Source: Halopseudomonas salina
GTDB lineage: Bacteria; Pseudomonadota; Gammaproteobacteria; Pseudomonadales; Pseudomonadaceae
NCBI RefSeq assembly: GCF_008641105.1
Contig: NZ_VTTI01000006.1
Location: forward strand, 52,139 to 116,138
Direction: 5' to 3'
Length of the DNA stretch: 64,000 bases
Below the pieces are notes generated by a model. That model saw only the letters and a list, made by a program, of their open reading frames with translations, was not told the DNA's origin and made no database searches. Shown piece after piece: positions 56,585-64,000 of this stretch. A program made the position numbers and the translations under genes. The stretch's first letter is position 1; each line of letters starts with the position of its first letter.

Positions 56585-57057
56585 TTCACGTCATCCTTGC
56601 CCAGGGAGATCAAGCCATGGAGGCTGCCGGCGCGGCCATCGGTCGCGCTATGCAGGCGCGTGGCGTAATCTATTTGCAGGGCGATCTTGGTGCGGGCAAG
56701 ACTACCCTGAGCCGAGGTCTTATTCGCGCGCAGGGACATTCGGGCGCTGTCAAAAGCCCGACCTTTACCCTGGTTGAGCCCTATGAGCTGAATGGTAGCG
56801 CTATTTATCACTTTGACCTGTATCGTCTGCTGGACCCTGAAGAGCTCGAGTTTCTGGGCGTTCGTGACTATTTTTCAGCCGACAGCCTGTGTCTGGTCGA
56901 GTGGCCCGACAAGGGGCGGGGGGTTTTGCCAAGCCCGGACATGACCATTACCATAAGTACTACGCAAACCGGTCGCAGGCTTGAGATTGAAGGGCATAGT
57001 GAGCATGGCCAGAGCGCCTGCCAACAATTACAAATACAGGATGATGCACAGACGTGA
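56581..57057 (+). CDS. tsaE: tRNA N6-threonylcarbamoyladenosine biosynthesis ATPase TsaE
   Basis: TsaE is the P-loop ATPase that works with TsaD and TsaB in making t6A at position 37 of ANN-decoding tRNAs. The 158-residue protein has Walker A GDLGAGKTT at 34-42, AVKSPTFTLVEPYE, YHFDLYRL and LVEWPDKG. ATG 56581 overlaps the nnr stop, and its own stop overlaps the amiB GTG (GTGA), so nnr, tsaE and amiB are translationally coupled. Confidence 0.95.
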   Translation: MIHVILAQGDQAMEAAGAAIGRAMQARGVIYLQGDLGAGKTTLSRGLIRAQGHSGAVKSPTFTLVEPYELNGSAIYHFDLYRLLDPEELEFLGVRDYFSADSLCLVEWPDKGRGVLPSPDMTITISTTQTGRRLEIEGHSEHGQSACQQLQIQDDAQT

Positions 57058-58478
57058 TCTTGAAAGGCAGAAGTACAGGTCGGGTAACAATTTGCTGGCT
57101 AGTGGCGGGCCTGTGCATGCTGTTTGCCGGGCTGGCGCAGGCGGTAGACATAGAGAATGTCAGGTTATGGCGGGCTCCAGACAATACCCGCCTGGTATTC
57201 GATCTTTCCGGTCCCGCCGACCATAGCCTGTTCAGTCTGTCCAATCCCGAGCGGTTGGTCATTGATGTCAGCGGGGCCCGTTTTACTGCCGACGTGTCGG
57301 GTCTGCCTTTGAGCGATACGCCATTGACCGGCGTGCGCTCTGCCCCCAGGGAGGAGAAAGACCTGCGAGTGGTGTTGGACCTCTCCAGGGCAGTCAACCC
57401 GAAGAGTTTTGCCTTGCCGCCGAATCAGCAGTACGGGCATCGGCTGGTTATCGACCTGTATGACCATGCCGAGCCGCGTGAAACCCTGACCGCTCCCGCG
57501 CCACCAACAGCGTCGCCGTTGCCCCAGGCGCCCAGTCGCCCCTCTAGCCCGGGGGGTGAACGCAATATCAAGATCGCCATCGACGCCGGACACGGCGGTG
57601 AAGACCCTGGTGCGATCGGTCCTGGTGGCGTCCGTGAGAAGGAGGTCGTGCTGGCAATCTCCCGCGAACTGAAAAAAATGATCGATGCCGAGCCGGGCTT
57701 CGAGGCAGTTCTGGTCCGCACGGGTGATTATTTCATTCCGCTGCGCAAACGGACCGACATTGCCCGCAAGCACAGCGCCGATCTGTTTGTGTCAGTCCAT
57801 GCCGATGCCTTTACTCGCGCCAGCGCTTTCGGCGCTTCGGTGTTTGCTCTCTCGGACAGCGGCGCTACTTCGGAAACGGCCCGTTTCCTGGCGGACCGGG
57901 AGAACCGTTCTGACCTGATCGGCGGTGTCGGCGGCGTGAGTCTCGACAACAAGGATCAGGTGTTGGCCAGCGTGCTGCTGGATTTGTCGATGACCGCGAC
58001 GCTGTCAGCCAGCCTTGATGTCGGCCAGCAGGTGTTGTCGGCCGTCGGCGGTATCACGCCACTGCATAAGCGCAGGGTCGAGCAGGCAGGATTCATGGTG
58101 CTCAAATCGCCGGATATTCCATCGATTCTGGTCGAAACCGGCTTTATTTCCAATCCGGGCGAAGCGCGCAAGCTCGTGACCCGAACGCATCAGCAGGCTT
58201 TGGCCCGGGCCATGCACTCGGGTATCAGGGATTATTTTCACCGCAATCCGCCACCCGGTACGCGGGTAGCGGCCTTGAAATCCAGTGGCAAGCTGCAGGC
58301 CCAGCGGCCCCGTCAATATGAGGTGGTCAGAGGTGATACGCTTTCCCTTATTGCGACGCGATTTGATGTGAGTCTGGCCAGCTTGCGACAGTCCAATAAC
58401 CTGGGCAGTGACGAGATACGGGTTGGACAGATCCTGAAAGTACCGGCCGGCAATATGCTGGTCAGGAATGAGCCCTGA
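57054..58478 (+). CDS. amiB: N-acetylmuramoyl-L-alanine amidase AmiB
   Basis: AmiB splits septal peptidoglycan during cell separation. The 474-residue precursor has a signal sequence ([18 protein letters not shown]), an AMIN domain ([20 protein letters not shown], about 35-140), a Pro-rich linker, an Amidase_3 domain ([51 protein letters not shown], giving the zinc ligands and catalytic Glu), and a C-terminal LysM domain ([20 protein letters not shown]). Start is GTG 57054. mutL begins two bases after the stop. Confidence 0.95.
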   Translation: MILKGRSTGRVTICWLVAGLCMLFAGLAQAVDIENVRLWRAPDNTRLVFDLSGPADHSLFSLSNPERLVIDVSGARFTADVSGLPLSDTPLTGVRSAPREEKDLRVVLDLSRAVNPKSFALPPNQQYGHRLVIDLYDHAEPRETLTAPAPPTASPLPQAPSRPSSPGGERNIKIAIDAGHGGEDPGAIGPGGVREKEVVLAISRELKKMIDAEPGFEAVLVRTGDYFIPLRKRTDIARKHSADLFVSVHADAFTRASAFGASVFALSDSGATSETARFLADRENRSDLIGGVGGVSLDNKDQVLASVLLDLSMTATLSASLDVGQQVLSAVGGITPLHKRRVEQAGFMVLKSPDIPSILVETGFISNPGEARKLVTRTHQQALARAMHSGIRDYFHRNPPPGTRVAALKSSGKLQAQRPRQYEVVRGDTLSLIATRFDVSLASLRQSNNLGSDEIRVGQILKVPAGNMLVRNEP

Positions 58479-58479
58479 T

Positions 58480-60360
58480 ATGTCACGTATTGAATTGCTT
58501 AGTCCCCGGCTGGCCAACCAGATTGCAGCCGGTGAAGTCGTGGAAAGGCCGGCTTCGGTAATCAAGGAATTGTTGGAAAATGCTCTGGATGCGGGCGCTG
58601 CCCGAATCGATATTGAAGTCGAGCAGGGTGGCGTCAAGCTGCTGCGGGTCCGCGATGACGGCGATGGAATTGTTCAGGAGGACCTGCCGCTGGCTTTGTC
58701 ACGCCATGCTACCAGCAAGATCAGAGATCTTGATGATCTCGAAAAGGTCATCACTCTTGGCTTTCGCGGTGAAGCTCTGGCTTCAGTCAGTTCGGTTTCC
58801 AGATTGACGCTGACCTCCTGCGCAAAAGGCTCGGATCAGGCCTGGGCCGTCGAGACCGAAGGCCGTGATATGGCGCCAAGCATGCACCCGGCGGCTCATC
58901 CCCAGGGCACCACAGTCGAGGTACGTGATCTTTTCTTCAATACCCCGGCCCGGCGCAAGTTTTTGCGGACAGAGAAAACCGAATTCAGCCATCTGGAAGA
59001 AGTGGTAAAGCGCCTGGCGCTGTCTCGCTTTGATGTCGCTTTCACTCTGCGCCACAACGGCCGCACCGTTTTCAGTCTGCGCCCGGCCCACGGAGAGATG
59101 GAGTCCAGGCGCCGTGTGGCCAGTGTCTGTGGCCCGGCGTTTGTCGAGCAATCGCTGTCGATCGATAGTGAACGCAGTGGGCTGCGGCTATGGGGGTGGG
59201 TTGGACTACCTACCTTTTCACGCAGCCAGGCCGACCTGCAGTATTTTTTCGTCAACGGGCGCATGATTCGTGACAAGCTGGTTGTGCACGCGGTGCGCCA
59301 GGCCTATCGCGATGTCCTGTTTCATGGCCGGCATCCGACGTTCGTTCTGTTTCTCGAGGTGGATCCAGCAGTCGTTGATGTCAACGTACATCCGACCAAG
59401 CATGAAGTGCGCTTTCGCGACGGTCGCATGGTTCACGACTTCCTGTTCAGTACTCTGCATCGCGCCCTGGCCGATCAGCGACCAGGTGACCGTTCGGATG
59501 CTGAACTGGTCGAGTCCCCAGTTGCCGTGCCAATGGCGACCGGTCAGGCGGCTGGCATCTTTTCCGGGCAGGAGCGCATGCCGCTCAACGAGTCGCGTGG
59601 CGGGTGGTCTGTGCCCGGCGCCCTGCCTGAACGTCCATCGTCCCGGGAGCTCTCGGGGAACCTTGAAGCCTACCCGGGCCTGTACGGCGTCAATTCGGTT
59701 TCCGGTGAAGCAGGGCTCCCTTCCGGTCAGGCAACTTCTGCTGTGATGGCTGAGGCCAGCAGTCCGGAGCATGACGTGCCACCGCTGGGCTATGCGCTGG
59801 CGCAGCTGCATGGCGTCTACATTCTGGCTGAAAACGCCGAAGGCCTGATCGTCGTAGATATGCATGCCGCCCATGAGCGCATTACCTATGAACGACTCAA
59901 GCACGCCATGGATGAGGAAGGTCTCAGGGGGCAGCCGCTACTGGTCCCCGAGTCCGTGGCCCTCAGTCAGCGGGAAGTGGATTGCGCCGAAGAGCATGCG
60001 GACTGGTTCTCCCGTCTGGGTTTTGTGGTGCAGCGCATGGGGCCTGAAACCCTGGGTATTCGCGAGATCCCGGCGCTGTTGCGTCAGGCTGATGCCGTGC
60101 AACTGGTTCGGGATGTTCTGAGTGATCTTCTGGAGTACGGCACCAGCGACCGCATAGAGGCGCACCGTAACGAGCTTCTCTCCACTATGGCCTGTCACGG
60201 TTCAATCCGGGCCAACAGGCGTCTCACCCTGACGGAAATGAACGCGCTTCTACGTGATATGGAACACACCGAGCGCAGTGCGCAGTGCAATCACGGACGC
60301 CCTACCTGGACCAGAATGAGTATGGGTGATCTTGATAAGCTGTTTCTGCGTGGACGTTGA
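58480..60360 (+). CDS. mutL: DNA mismatch repair protein MutL
   Basis: MutL links mismatch recognition by MutS to strand nicking. The 626-residue protein has the GHKL ATPase domain ([51 protein letters not shown]), a variable linker (about 340-440), and a C-terminal domain with D460-M-H-A-x2-E466-x4-E471 ([12 protein letters not shown]), the metal-dependent endonuclease motif found in species without MutH, and [14 protein letters not shown] 58480 is one base after the amiB stop. The nicking motif fits the P. aeruginosa-type repair system. Confidence 0.96.
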   Translation: MSRIELLSPRLANQIAAGEVVERPASVIKELLENALDAGAARIDIEVEQGGVKLLRVRDDGDGIVQEDLPLALSRHATSKIRDLDDLEKVITLGFRGEALASVSSVSRLTLTSCAKGSDQAWAVETEGRDMAPSMHPAAHPQGTTVEVRDLFFNTPARRKFLRTEKTEFSHLEEVVKRLALSRFDVAFTLRHNGRTVFSLRPAHGEMESRRRVASVCGPAFVEQSLSIDSERSGLRLWGWVGLPTFSRSQADLQYFFVNGRMIRDKLVVHAVRQAYRDVLFHGRHPTFVLFLEVDPAVVDVNVHPTKHEVRFRDGRMVHDFLFSTLHRALADQRPGDRSDAELVESPVAVPMATGQAAGIFSGQERMPLNESRGGWSVPGALPERPSSRELSGNLEAYPGLYGVNSVSGEAGLPSGQATSAVMAEASSPEHDVPPLGYALAQLHGVYILAENAEGLIVVDMHAAHERITYERLKHAMDEEGLRGQPLLVPESVALSQREVDCAEEHADWFSRLGFVVQRMGPETLGIREIPALLRQADAVQLVRDVLSDLLEYGTSDRIEAHRNELLSTMACHGSIRANRRLTLTEMNALLRDMEHTERSAQCNHGRPTWTRMSMGDLDKLFLRGR

Positions 60361-60381
60361 TCTGTTGTCGGTAACTGCCCA

Positions 60382-61353
60382 ATGACTGGTGCGCTGCCGT
60401 CGGTCATTTGTCTTATGGGCCCTACTGCTTCCGGTAAGACCGAGCTGGCCATGTATCTTGCAGACCGTTATCCCTGTGAGCTGGTGAGTGTGGACTCCGC
60501 ACTGGTCTACCGCGGTATGGATATTGGTACGGCCAAGCCCGACAGGAGCACTCTGCTCCGCTACCCGCACCATCTGGTGGATATTCTCGATCCTGCACAA
60601 AGCTACTCTGCGGCCCGGTTCCGAGTCGACGCACTGGGGCTGATAGCCGATATTGTCGCCCGCGGCCGTATCCCCTTGCTTGTGGGTGGCACCATGCTCT
60701 ACTTTCGGGCGCTTACCGAAGGACTCGCGTCAATGCCTGCTGCCGATCCCCGGGTTCGTCAGGATATCGAGCTGACAGCGGCCAGTGAGGGGTGGGAAGG
60801 GGTGCACGCGCGACTTGCAGCCGTTGACCCTGAAGCAGCGCAGCGCATTCACCCAAATGACCCCCAGCGCCTGCAGCGGGCATTAGAGGTATATATGTTG
60901 ACAGGTATAAGCATGTCTGAATGGCATCACAGGCAAAGCATAGAAAAAGCCGAGTCGAAGGACTCCGGTAATGCGTTTTTGCCTTATACTATGCATTATA
61001 TGTCAATTGCACCGCTCGAGAGGCATGTATTGCATGAGCGGATAGCCAGTCGTTTTCAGGCCATGATGCGCCAGGGGTTTCTCGACGAGGTCGAGTCCCT
61101 GTATGCCAGAGCTGACTTGAATCCGGCCTTGCCTTCAGTCAGGGCTGTGGGTTACAGGCAGCTCTGGGATTATTTTGAAGGGAAACTCTCGCTAGACGAA
61201 GGTGTCGAACGGGGGATCATAGCCACCAGGCAGCTGGCGAAACGGCAAATGACCTGGTTGCGTGGCTGGAAGGCAGAGATCGACTGGTTTGACAGCCTGG
61301 ACCCGAACAGATTTGACCAGGCCTTGAAACGTCTTGAACGAACCACAATATAG
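60382..61353 (+). CDS. miaA: tRNA dimethylallyltransferase MiaA
   Basis: MiaA adds a dimethylallyl group to A37 of tRNAs that read UNN codons. The 323-residue protein has the P-loop GPTASGKT at 13-20, [47 protein letters not shown] and [14 protein letters not shown]. It follows mutL by 21 bases and is followed after 168 bases by hfq, the standard amiB-mutL-miaA-hfq order. The 168-base gap has no gene and probably holds an hfq promoter. Confidence 0.96.
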   Translation: MTGALPSVICLMGPTASGKTELAMYLADRYPCELVSVDSALVYRGMDIGTAKPDRSTLLRYPHHLVDILDPAQSYSAARFRVDALGLIADIVARGRIPLLVGGTMLYFRALTEGLASMPAADPRVRQDIELTAASEGWEGVHARLAAVDPEAAQRIHPNDPQRLQRALEVYMLTGISMSEWHHRQSIEKAESKDSGNAFLPYTMHYMSIAPLERHVLHERIASRFQAMMRQGFLDEVESLYARADLNPALPSVRAVGYRQLWDYFEGKLSLDEGVERGIIATRQLAKRQMTWLRGWKAEIDWFDSLDPNRFDQALKRLERTTI

Positions 61354-61521
61354 GTTTTTTAGGACGGCGCTCTGAAAAAAGCAGTACCCTGATTTTTACA
61401 GATTCTGGCTTTAATTGGTCAGGTTGATAATTGCACTGCTCCGTCCGATGGATAATGGGCCCGGCGGTGATAACGCATTGAATTAATGCATATAAATACG
61501 GTTTCCATAAGGAGTAAGGCA

Positions 61522-61776
61522 ATGTCAAAAGGGCATTCATTACAAGACCCTTACCTGAACGTTCTGCGTAAGGAACGTGTTCCGGTATCCATCTATCTGG
61601 TTAATGGCATCAAATTGCAGGGCCAGATCGAGTCATTTGACCAGTTTGTCATTCTGCTGAAGAACACAGTCAGCCAGATGGTCTACAAGCACGCTATTTC
61701 CACTGTTGTGCCGGGTCGTCCGGTGCGCTTGCCTGTTCAGGCCGGCAGTGAAGAGGCCGAGTTGGAAAACCCTTGA
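61522..61776 (+). CDS. hfq: RNA chaperone Hfq
   Basis: Hfq is a hexameric Sm-like protein that pairs small RNAs with mRNAs and, in pseudomonads, works with Crc in catabolite repression. The 84-residue protein has [21 protein letters not shown], the Sm1 motif [20 protein letters not shown] and the Sm2 motif [10 protein letters not shown]. The short C-terminus is pseudomonad-like. ATG 61522 is preceded by AAGGAG; the open frame from 61486 is not supported. Confidence 0.97.
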   Translation: MSKGHSLQDPYLNVLRKERVPVSIYLVNGIKLQGQIESFDQFVILLKNTVSQMVYKHAISTVVPGRPVRLPVQAGSEEAELENP

Positions 61777-61793
61777 TTTATCCGGAGGCTTGA

Positions 61794-63095
61794 TTGTTCT
61801 TTGAGCGCCATGAAGGCGGTGAGCGGGCGATACTCGTTCACCTCGAAGGTATGGACGAGCGCACCCGGGAGGATCCTCAGGAATTCATCGAGCTGGCTAA
61901 TTCGGCCGGCGCGGAGATTGTTGCCTTTCTTACCATAAATCGACATCAGCCCAGCCCTCGTTTTCTTATAGGTAGCGGCAAGGTCGAGGAGCTTCAGGCC
62001 CTTGTTGGGGAGCATCAGGGTGATCTGGTGATCTTCAATCACGTCCTTACGCCCAGTCAGGAACGTAATCTTGAAGGTGAGCTCAAGTGTCGGGTGATAG
62101 ATCGCACCGGCCTGATTCTCGATATTTTTGCCCAGCGAGCGCGCACTCATGAGGGCAAGCTCCAGGTTGAACTTGCTCAACTTGATCATTTGAGTACGCG
62201 GCTGGTTCGTGGCTGGACCCACCTTGAACGTCAGAAGGGTGGTATTGGCCTGCGCGGTCCGGGTGAGACTCAGCTCGAAACCGACCGCCGTTTGCTTCGC
62301 GAACGGATCAAACAGATTACCCGGCGGCTTGAAAAAGTGCGCAGCCAGCGTGAGCAGGCGCGCCGTGCACGCAAGCGTGCAGAGATTCCGGTGGTATCGC
62401 TTGTCGGTTACACCAACGCGGGCAAGTCCACTCTCTTCAATACGCTGACCACATCTGAAGTCTATGCGGCAGACCAGCTGTTTGCGACGCTCGATCCGAC
62501 CCTGCGTCGAATCGAGCTTGACGATATTGGTCCCACCATTCTGGCTGATACCGTCGGATTCATCCGGCATCTGCCGCACAAACTGGTCGAAGCCTTTCGG
62601 GCGACGCTGGAGGAATCGGCTCAGGCTGATCTGTTGCTACATGTGGTTGATGCCGCAGATCCTGAGCGCACCTCACACGTTGAGCAAGTAATGAAAGTGC
62701 TCGGCGAGATAGGTGCTGCGACGCTGCCGATGCTCGAGGTCTACAACAAGGTCGACCTGCTTGAGTCGGTAGAGCCACATATACAGCGAAATGAAGAGGG
62801 TCTGGCGGTCAGGGTCTGGGTCTCGGCACAAAGTGGCGAAGGTCTTGACCTATTGGCCGAGGCAATGGCCGAGCGGCTTTCGGTAGATGTCATCCAGGAG
62901 TCCTTTGTGCTGGAGCCCGAGCAAGCGCGCTTGCGTGCCCAGTTTTATGAAATTGGAGCGGTTGTCAGCGAGAGCATTGCCGATGATGGACGCCAGCAGC
63001 TTGATCTGAGATTGCAGCGCAGTGACCTGAATCGATTGCTCAAGCGTGAAGGCTGGCAAATGGACGCCTTTATCGAGCAACATGCGTTGCAATAA
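61794..63095 (+). CDS. hflX: Ribosome-splitting GTPase HflX
   Basis: HflX is a GTPase that dissociates stalled or hibernating ribosomes. The 433-residue protein has an N-terminal HflX domain (FLIGSGKVEELQAL, VIDRTGLILDIFAQRARTHEGKLQVELAQL), a Gln/Arg-rich coiled coil (about 175-200) and the G domain (VSLVGYTNAGKSTLFNTL, DTVGFIRHLPHKLVEAF, VYNKVDLLE). Start is TTG 61794 with GGAGG nearby, giving the MFFERHEGGERAI opening of P. aeruginosa HflX. It lies 17 bases after hfq. Confidence 0.95.
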   Translation: MFFERHEGGERAILVHLEGMDERTREDPQEFIELANSAGAEIVAFLTINRHQPSPRFLIGSGKVEELQALVGEHQGDLVIFNHVLTPSQERNLEGELKCRVIDRTGLILDIFAQRARTHEGKLQVELAQLDHLSTRLVRGWTHLERQKGGIGLRGPGETQLETDRRLLRERIKQITRRLEKVRSQREQARRARKRAEIPVVSLVGYTNAGKSTLFNTLTTSEVYAADQLFATLDPTLRRIELDDIGPTILADTVGFIRHLPHKLVEAFRATLEESAQADLLLHVVDAADPERTSHVEQVMKVLGEIGAATLPMLEVYNKVDLLESVEPHIQRNEEGLAVRVWVSAQSGEGLDLLAEAMAERLSVDVIQESFVLEPEQARLRAQFYEIGAVVSESIADDGRQQLDLRLQRSDLNRLLKREGWQMDAFIEQHALQ

Positions 63096-63154
63096 AGGCG
63101 TCGTTCGGTTCGCCCGTCAGGCGCGGTATGCTGTACCCTTGATCAGATAAGCGG

Positions 63155-63175
63155 AAAGACTTCAGGGTCTTTTTT
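63155..63175 (+). terminator. Possible intrinsic terminator between hflX and hflK
   Basis: AAAGAC (63155-63160) and GTCTTT (63167-63172) can form a six-base stem with a six-base loop, and the T run continues to 63175. The stem is short, so it could weaken rather than stop transcription from hflX into hflK. Confidence 0.5.
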
Positions 63176-63206
63176 GCACACAAGTTTACGAATAACGGAG
63201 AACGCT

Positions 63207-64000
63207 ATGGCCTGGAATGAGCCTGGTGGTGGTAAGAATCAAGACCCTTGGGGCGGTGGTGGCAATAACGGTAATCGTGGAGGCAAGCAAGGGCCCCCGG
63301 ATCTGGATGAAGCTTTGCGCAAGCTTCAGGACAGCCTGAATGGCATGTTCGGTGGCAAGAAAGGTGGCGGTGACAAGGGTGGTAACCGCGGTTCGGGTTC
63401 CGGCCAGGGTTTCCCCAAGGCTGTCCTGGGCATTGTGGCTCTTATTATTGTTGCCGTCTGGCTCTTCGCCGCTGTCTACACAGTTGATGAGCAGGAGCAG
63501 GCTATCGTGCTTCGCTTCGGTGAATACAACCGCACGGTCGAATCGGGCCTGCATCTTTATTTGCCGCCCTTTGAAAAGAAATTTCAGCGAAACGTCACCC
63601 AGGTACGTTCCTATCGGCAGCAGGGTCAGATGCTGACCCAGGACGAAAACATCGTTGAAGTGCCGGTTGCAATTCAGTATCGAATTTCCAACCTCGAGAA
63701 TTTTATTCTTGAAGTGGAAGACCCCGAGACCAGTCTTCGCCACGCAACCGAGAGCGCGTTGCGCCACGTTGTAGGTTCTACGCCGATGCATCAGGTCTTG
63801 ACCGAAGGCCGTGAGCAAATGGGTGTGGAGACCACGGAGCGGCTGCAGCGTTATCTGGATAACTACAACACCGGTATCACCGTCGTTCAGGTGAACATTG
63901 AAAGTGCCCAGGCGCCTGCTGCAGTGCAGGATGCGTTCGACGACGTTATCCGGGCCCGCGAGGACGAGGTTCGCGTACGCAACCAGGCTGAGTCCTATGC
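63207..64000 (+). CDS. hflK: Membrane protease modulator HflK, N-terminal part (partial)
   Basis: HflK forms, with HflC, the SPFH-domain complex that controls the FtsH protease at the inner membrane. The visible 264 residues run off the window end. They show a Gly/Asn-rich cytoplasmic N-tail (MAWNEPGGGKNQDPWGGG), one membrane helix (about 72-92, VLGIVALIIVAVWLFAAVY), and the start of the SPFH domain (VDEQEQAIVLRFGEYNRTV, GLHLYLPPFEKK, LRHVVGSTPMHQVLTEGRE, VNIESAQAPAAVQDAF). ATG 63207 has GGAG upstream. hflC is expected just beyond the window. Confidence 0.95.
   Translation, partial: MAWNEPGGGKNQDPWGGGGNNGNRGGKQGPPDLDEALRKLQDSLNGMFGGKKGGGDKGGNRGSGSGQGFPKAVLGIVALIIVAVWLFAAVYTVDEQEQAIVLRFGEYNRTVESGLHLYLPPFEKKFQRNVTQVRSYRQQGQMLTQDENIVEVPVAIQYRISNLENFILEVEDPETSLRHATESALRHVVGSTPMHQVLTEGREQMGVETTERLQRYLDNYNTGITVVQVNIESAQAPAAVQDAFDDVIRAREDEVRVRNQAESY

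Overview
The window is chromosomal DNA of a Pseudomonadaceae bacterium. Nearly every gene outside one block has a recognisable Pseudomonas aeruginosa counterpart, and from memory the order follows the PA5013 to PA4942 stretch: ilvE, waaF/C/G/P, msbA, hldE, waaA, a tolC-like gene, thiC, nudF, cpdA, parE, parC, serB, fimX, psd, rhdA, motAB, rsgA, orn, queG, nnr, tsaE, amiB, mutL, miaA, hfq, hflX, hflK. Most genes are GC-rich, packed tightly, and linked by ATGA, GTGA or TTGA overlaps. The species cannot be fixed from the sequence alone. The presence of an EF-P lysylation set (epmB, efp, epmA), instead of the EarP rhamnosylation known in P. aeruginosa, points away from that species and possibly to a Halopseudomonas-type lineage (inference).

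Region 1 (1-8165): the ilvE tail, a heptamer repeat, then an LPS inner-core operon. It encodes heptosyltransferases II and I, the GT4 enzyme WaaG, and five consecutive genes with six protein-kinase-like domains (WaaP, WapP, two WapQ paralogues and a double-domain protein). Both WapQ paralogues lack the catalytic-loop Asp seen in WaaP.

Region 2 (8187-18020): a visibly more AT-rich, lineage-variable LPS block that stands where P. aeruginosa has wapH, mig-14, ssg, wapR and waaL. It holds a SAM methyltransferase, two tandem 388-residue QueC-like PP-loop ATPases, a pyruvyl-transferase-family protein, a NodU-type carbamoyltransferase followed by a strong terminator, an OafA-like acyltransferase with an SGNH domain, a GT2 glycosyltransferase, and a second pyruvyl-transferase-like gene on the other strand. 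The tandem QueC-like pair is the best candidate for undescribed biochemistry here.

Region 3 (18059-27865): a pseudokinase-like protein, msbA (lipid A-core flippase), hldE (ADP-heptose synthesis), three minus-strand genes (a conserved protein, an aldo/keto reductase and a FAD oxidoreductase), waaA (Kdo transferase) and a convergent TolC-family gene.

Region 4 (28002-43934): a TPP riboswitch and thiC, nudF, a DUF1249 gene, cpdA, parE, a retropepsin-like protein, parC, an Smp-like membrane protein with a degenerate cyclase-like end, serB, a FimX-type c-di-GMP receptor and a PilZ-domain gene.

Region 5 (44119-64000): epmB, efp, epmA, psd, rhdA, an HDOD/GAF protein, motAB, rsgA, orn, queG, then the long nnr-tsaE-amiB-mutL-miaA-hfq-hflX-hflK run shared with enterobacteria. 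I saw no rRNA, tRNA, CRISPR array, insertion sequence or prophage gene.
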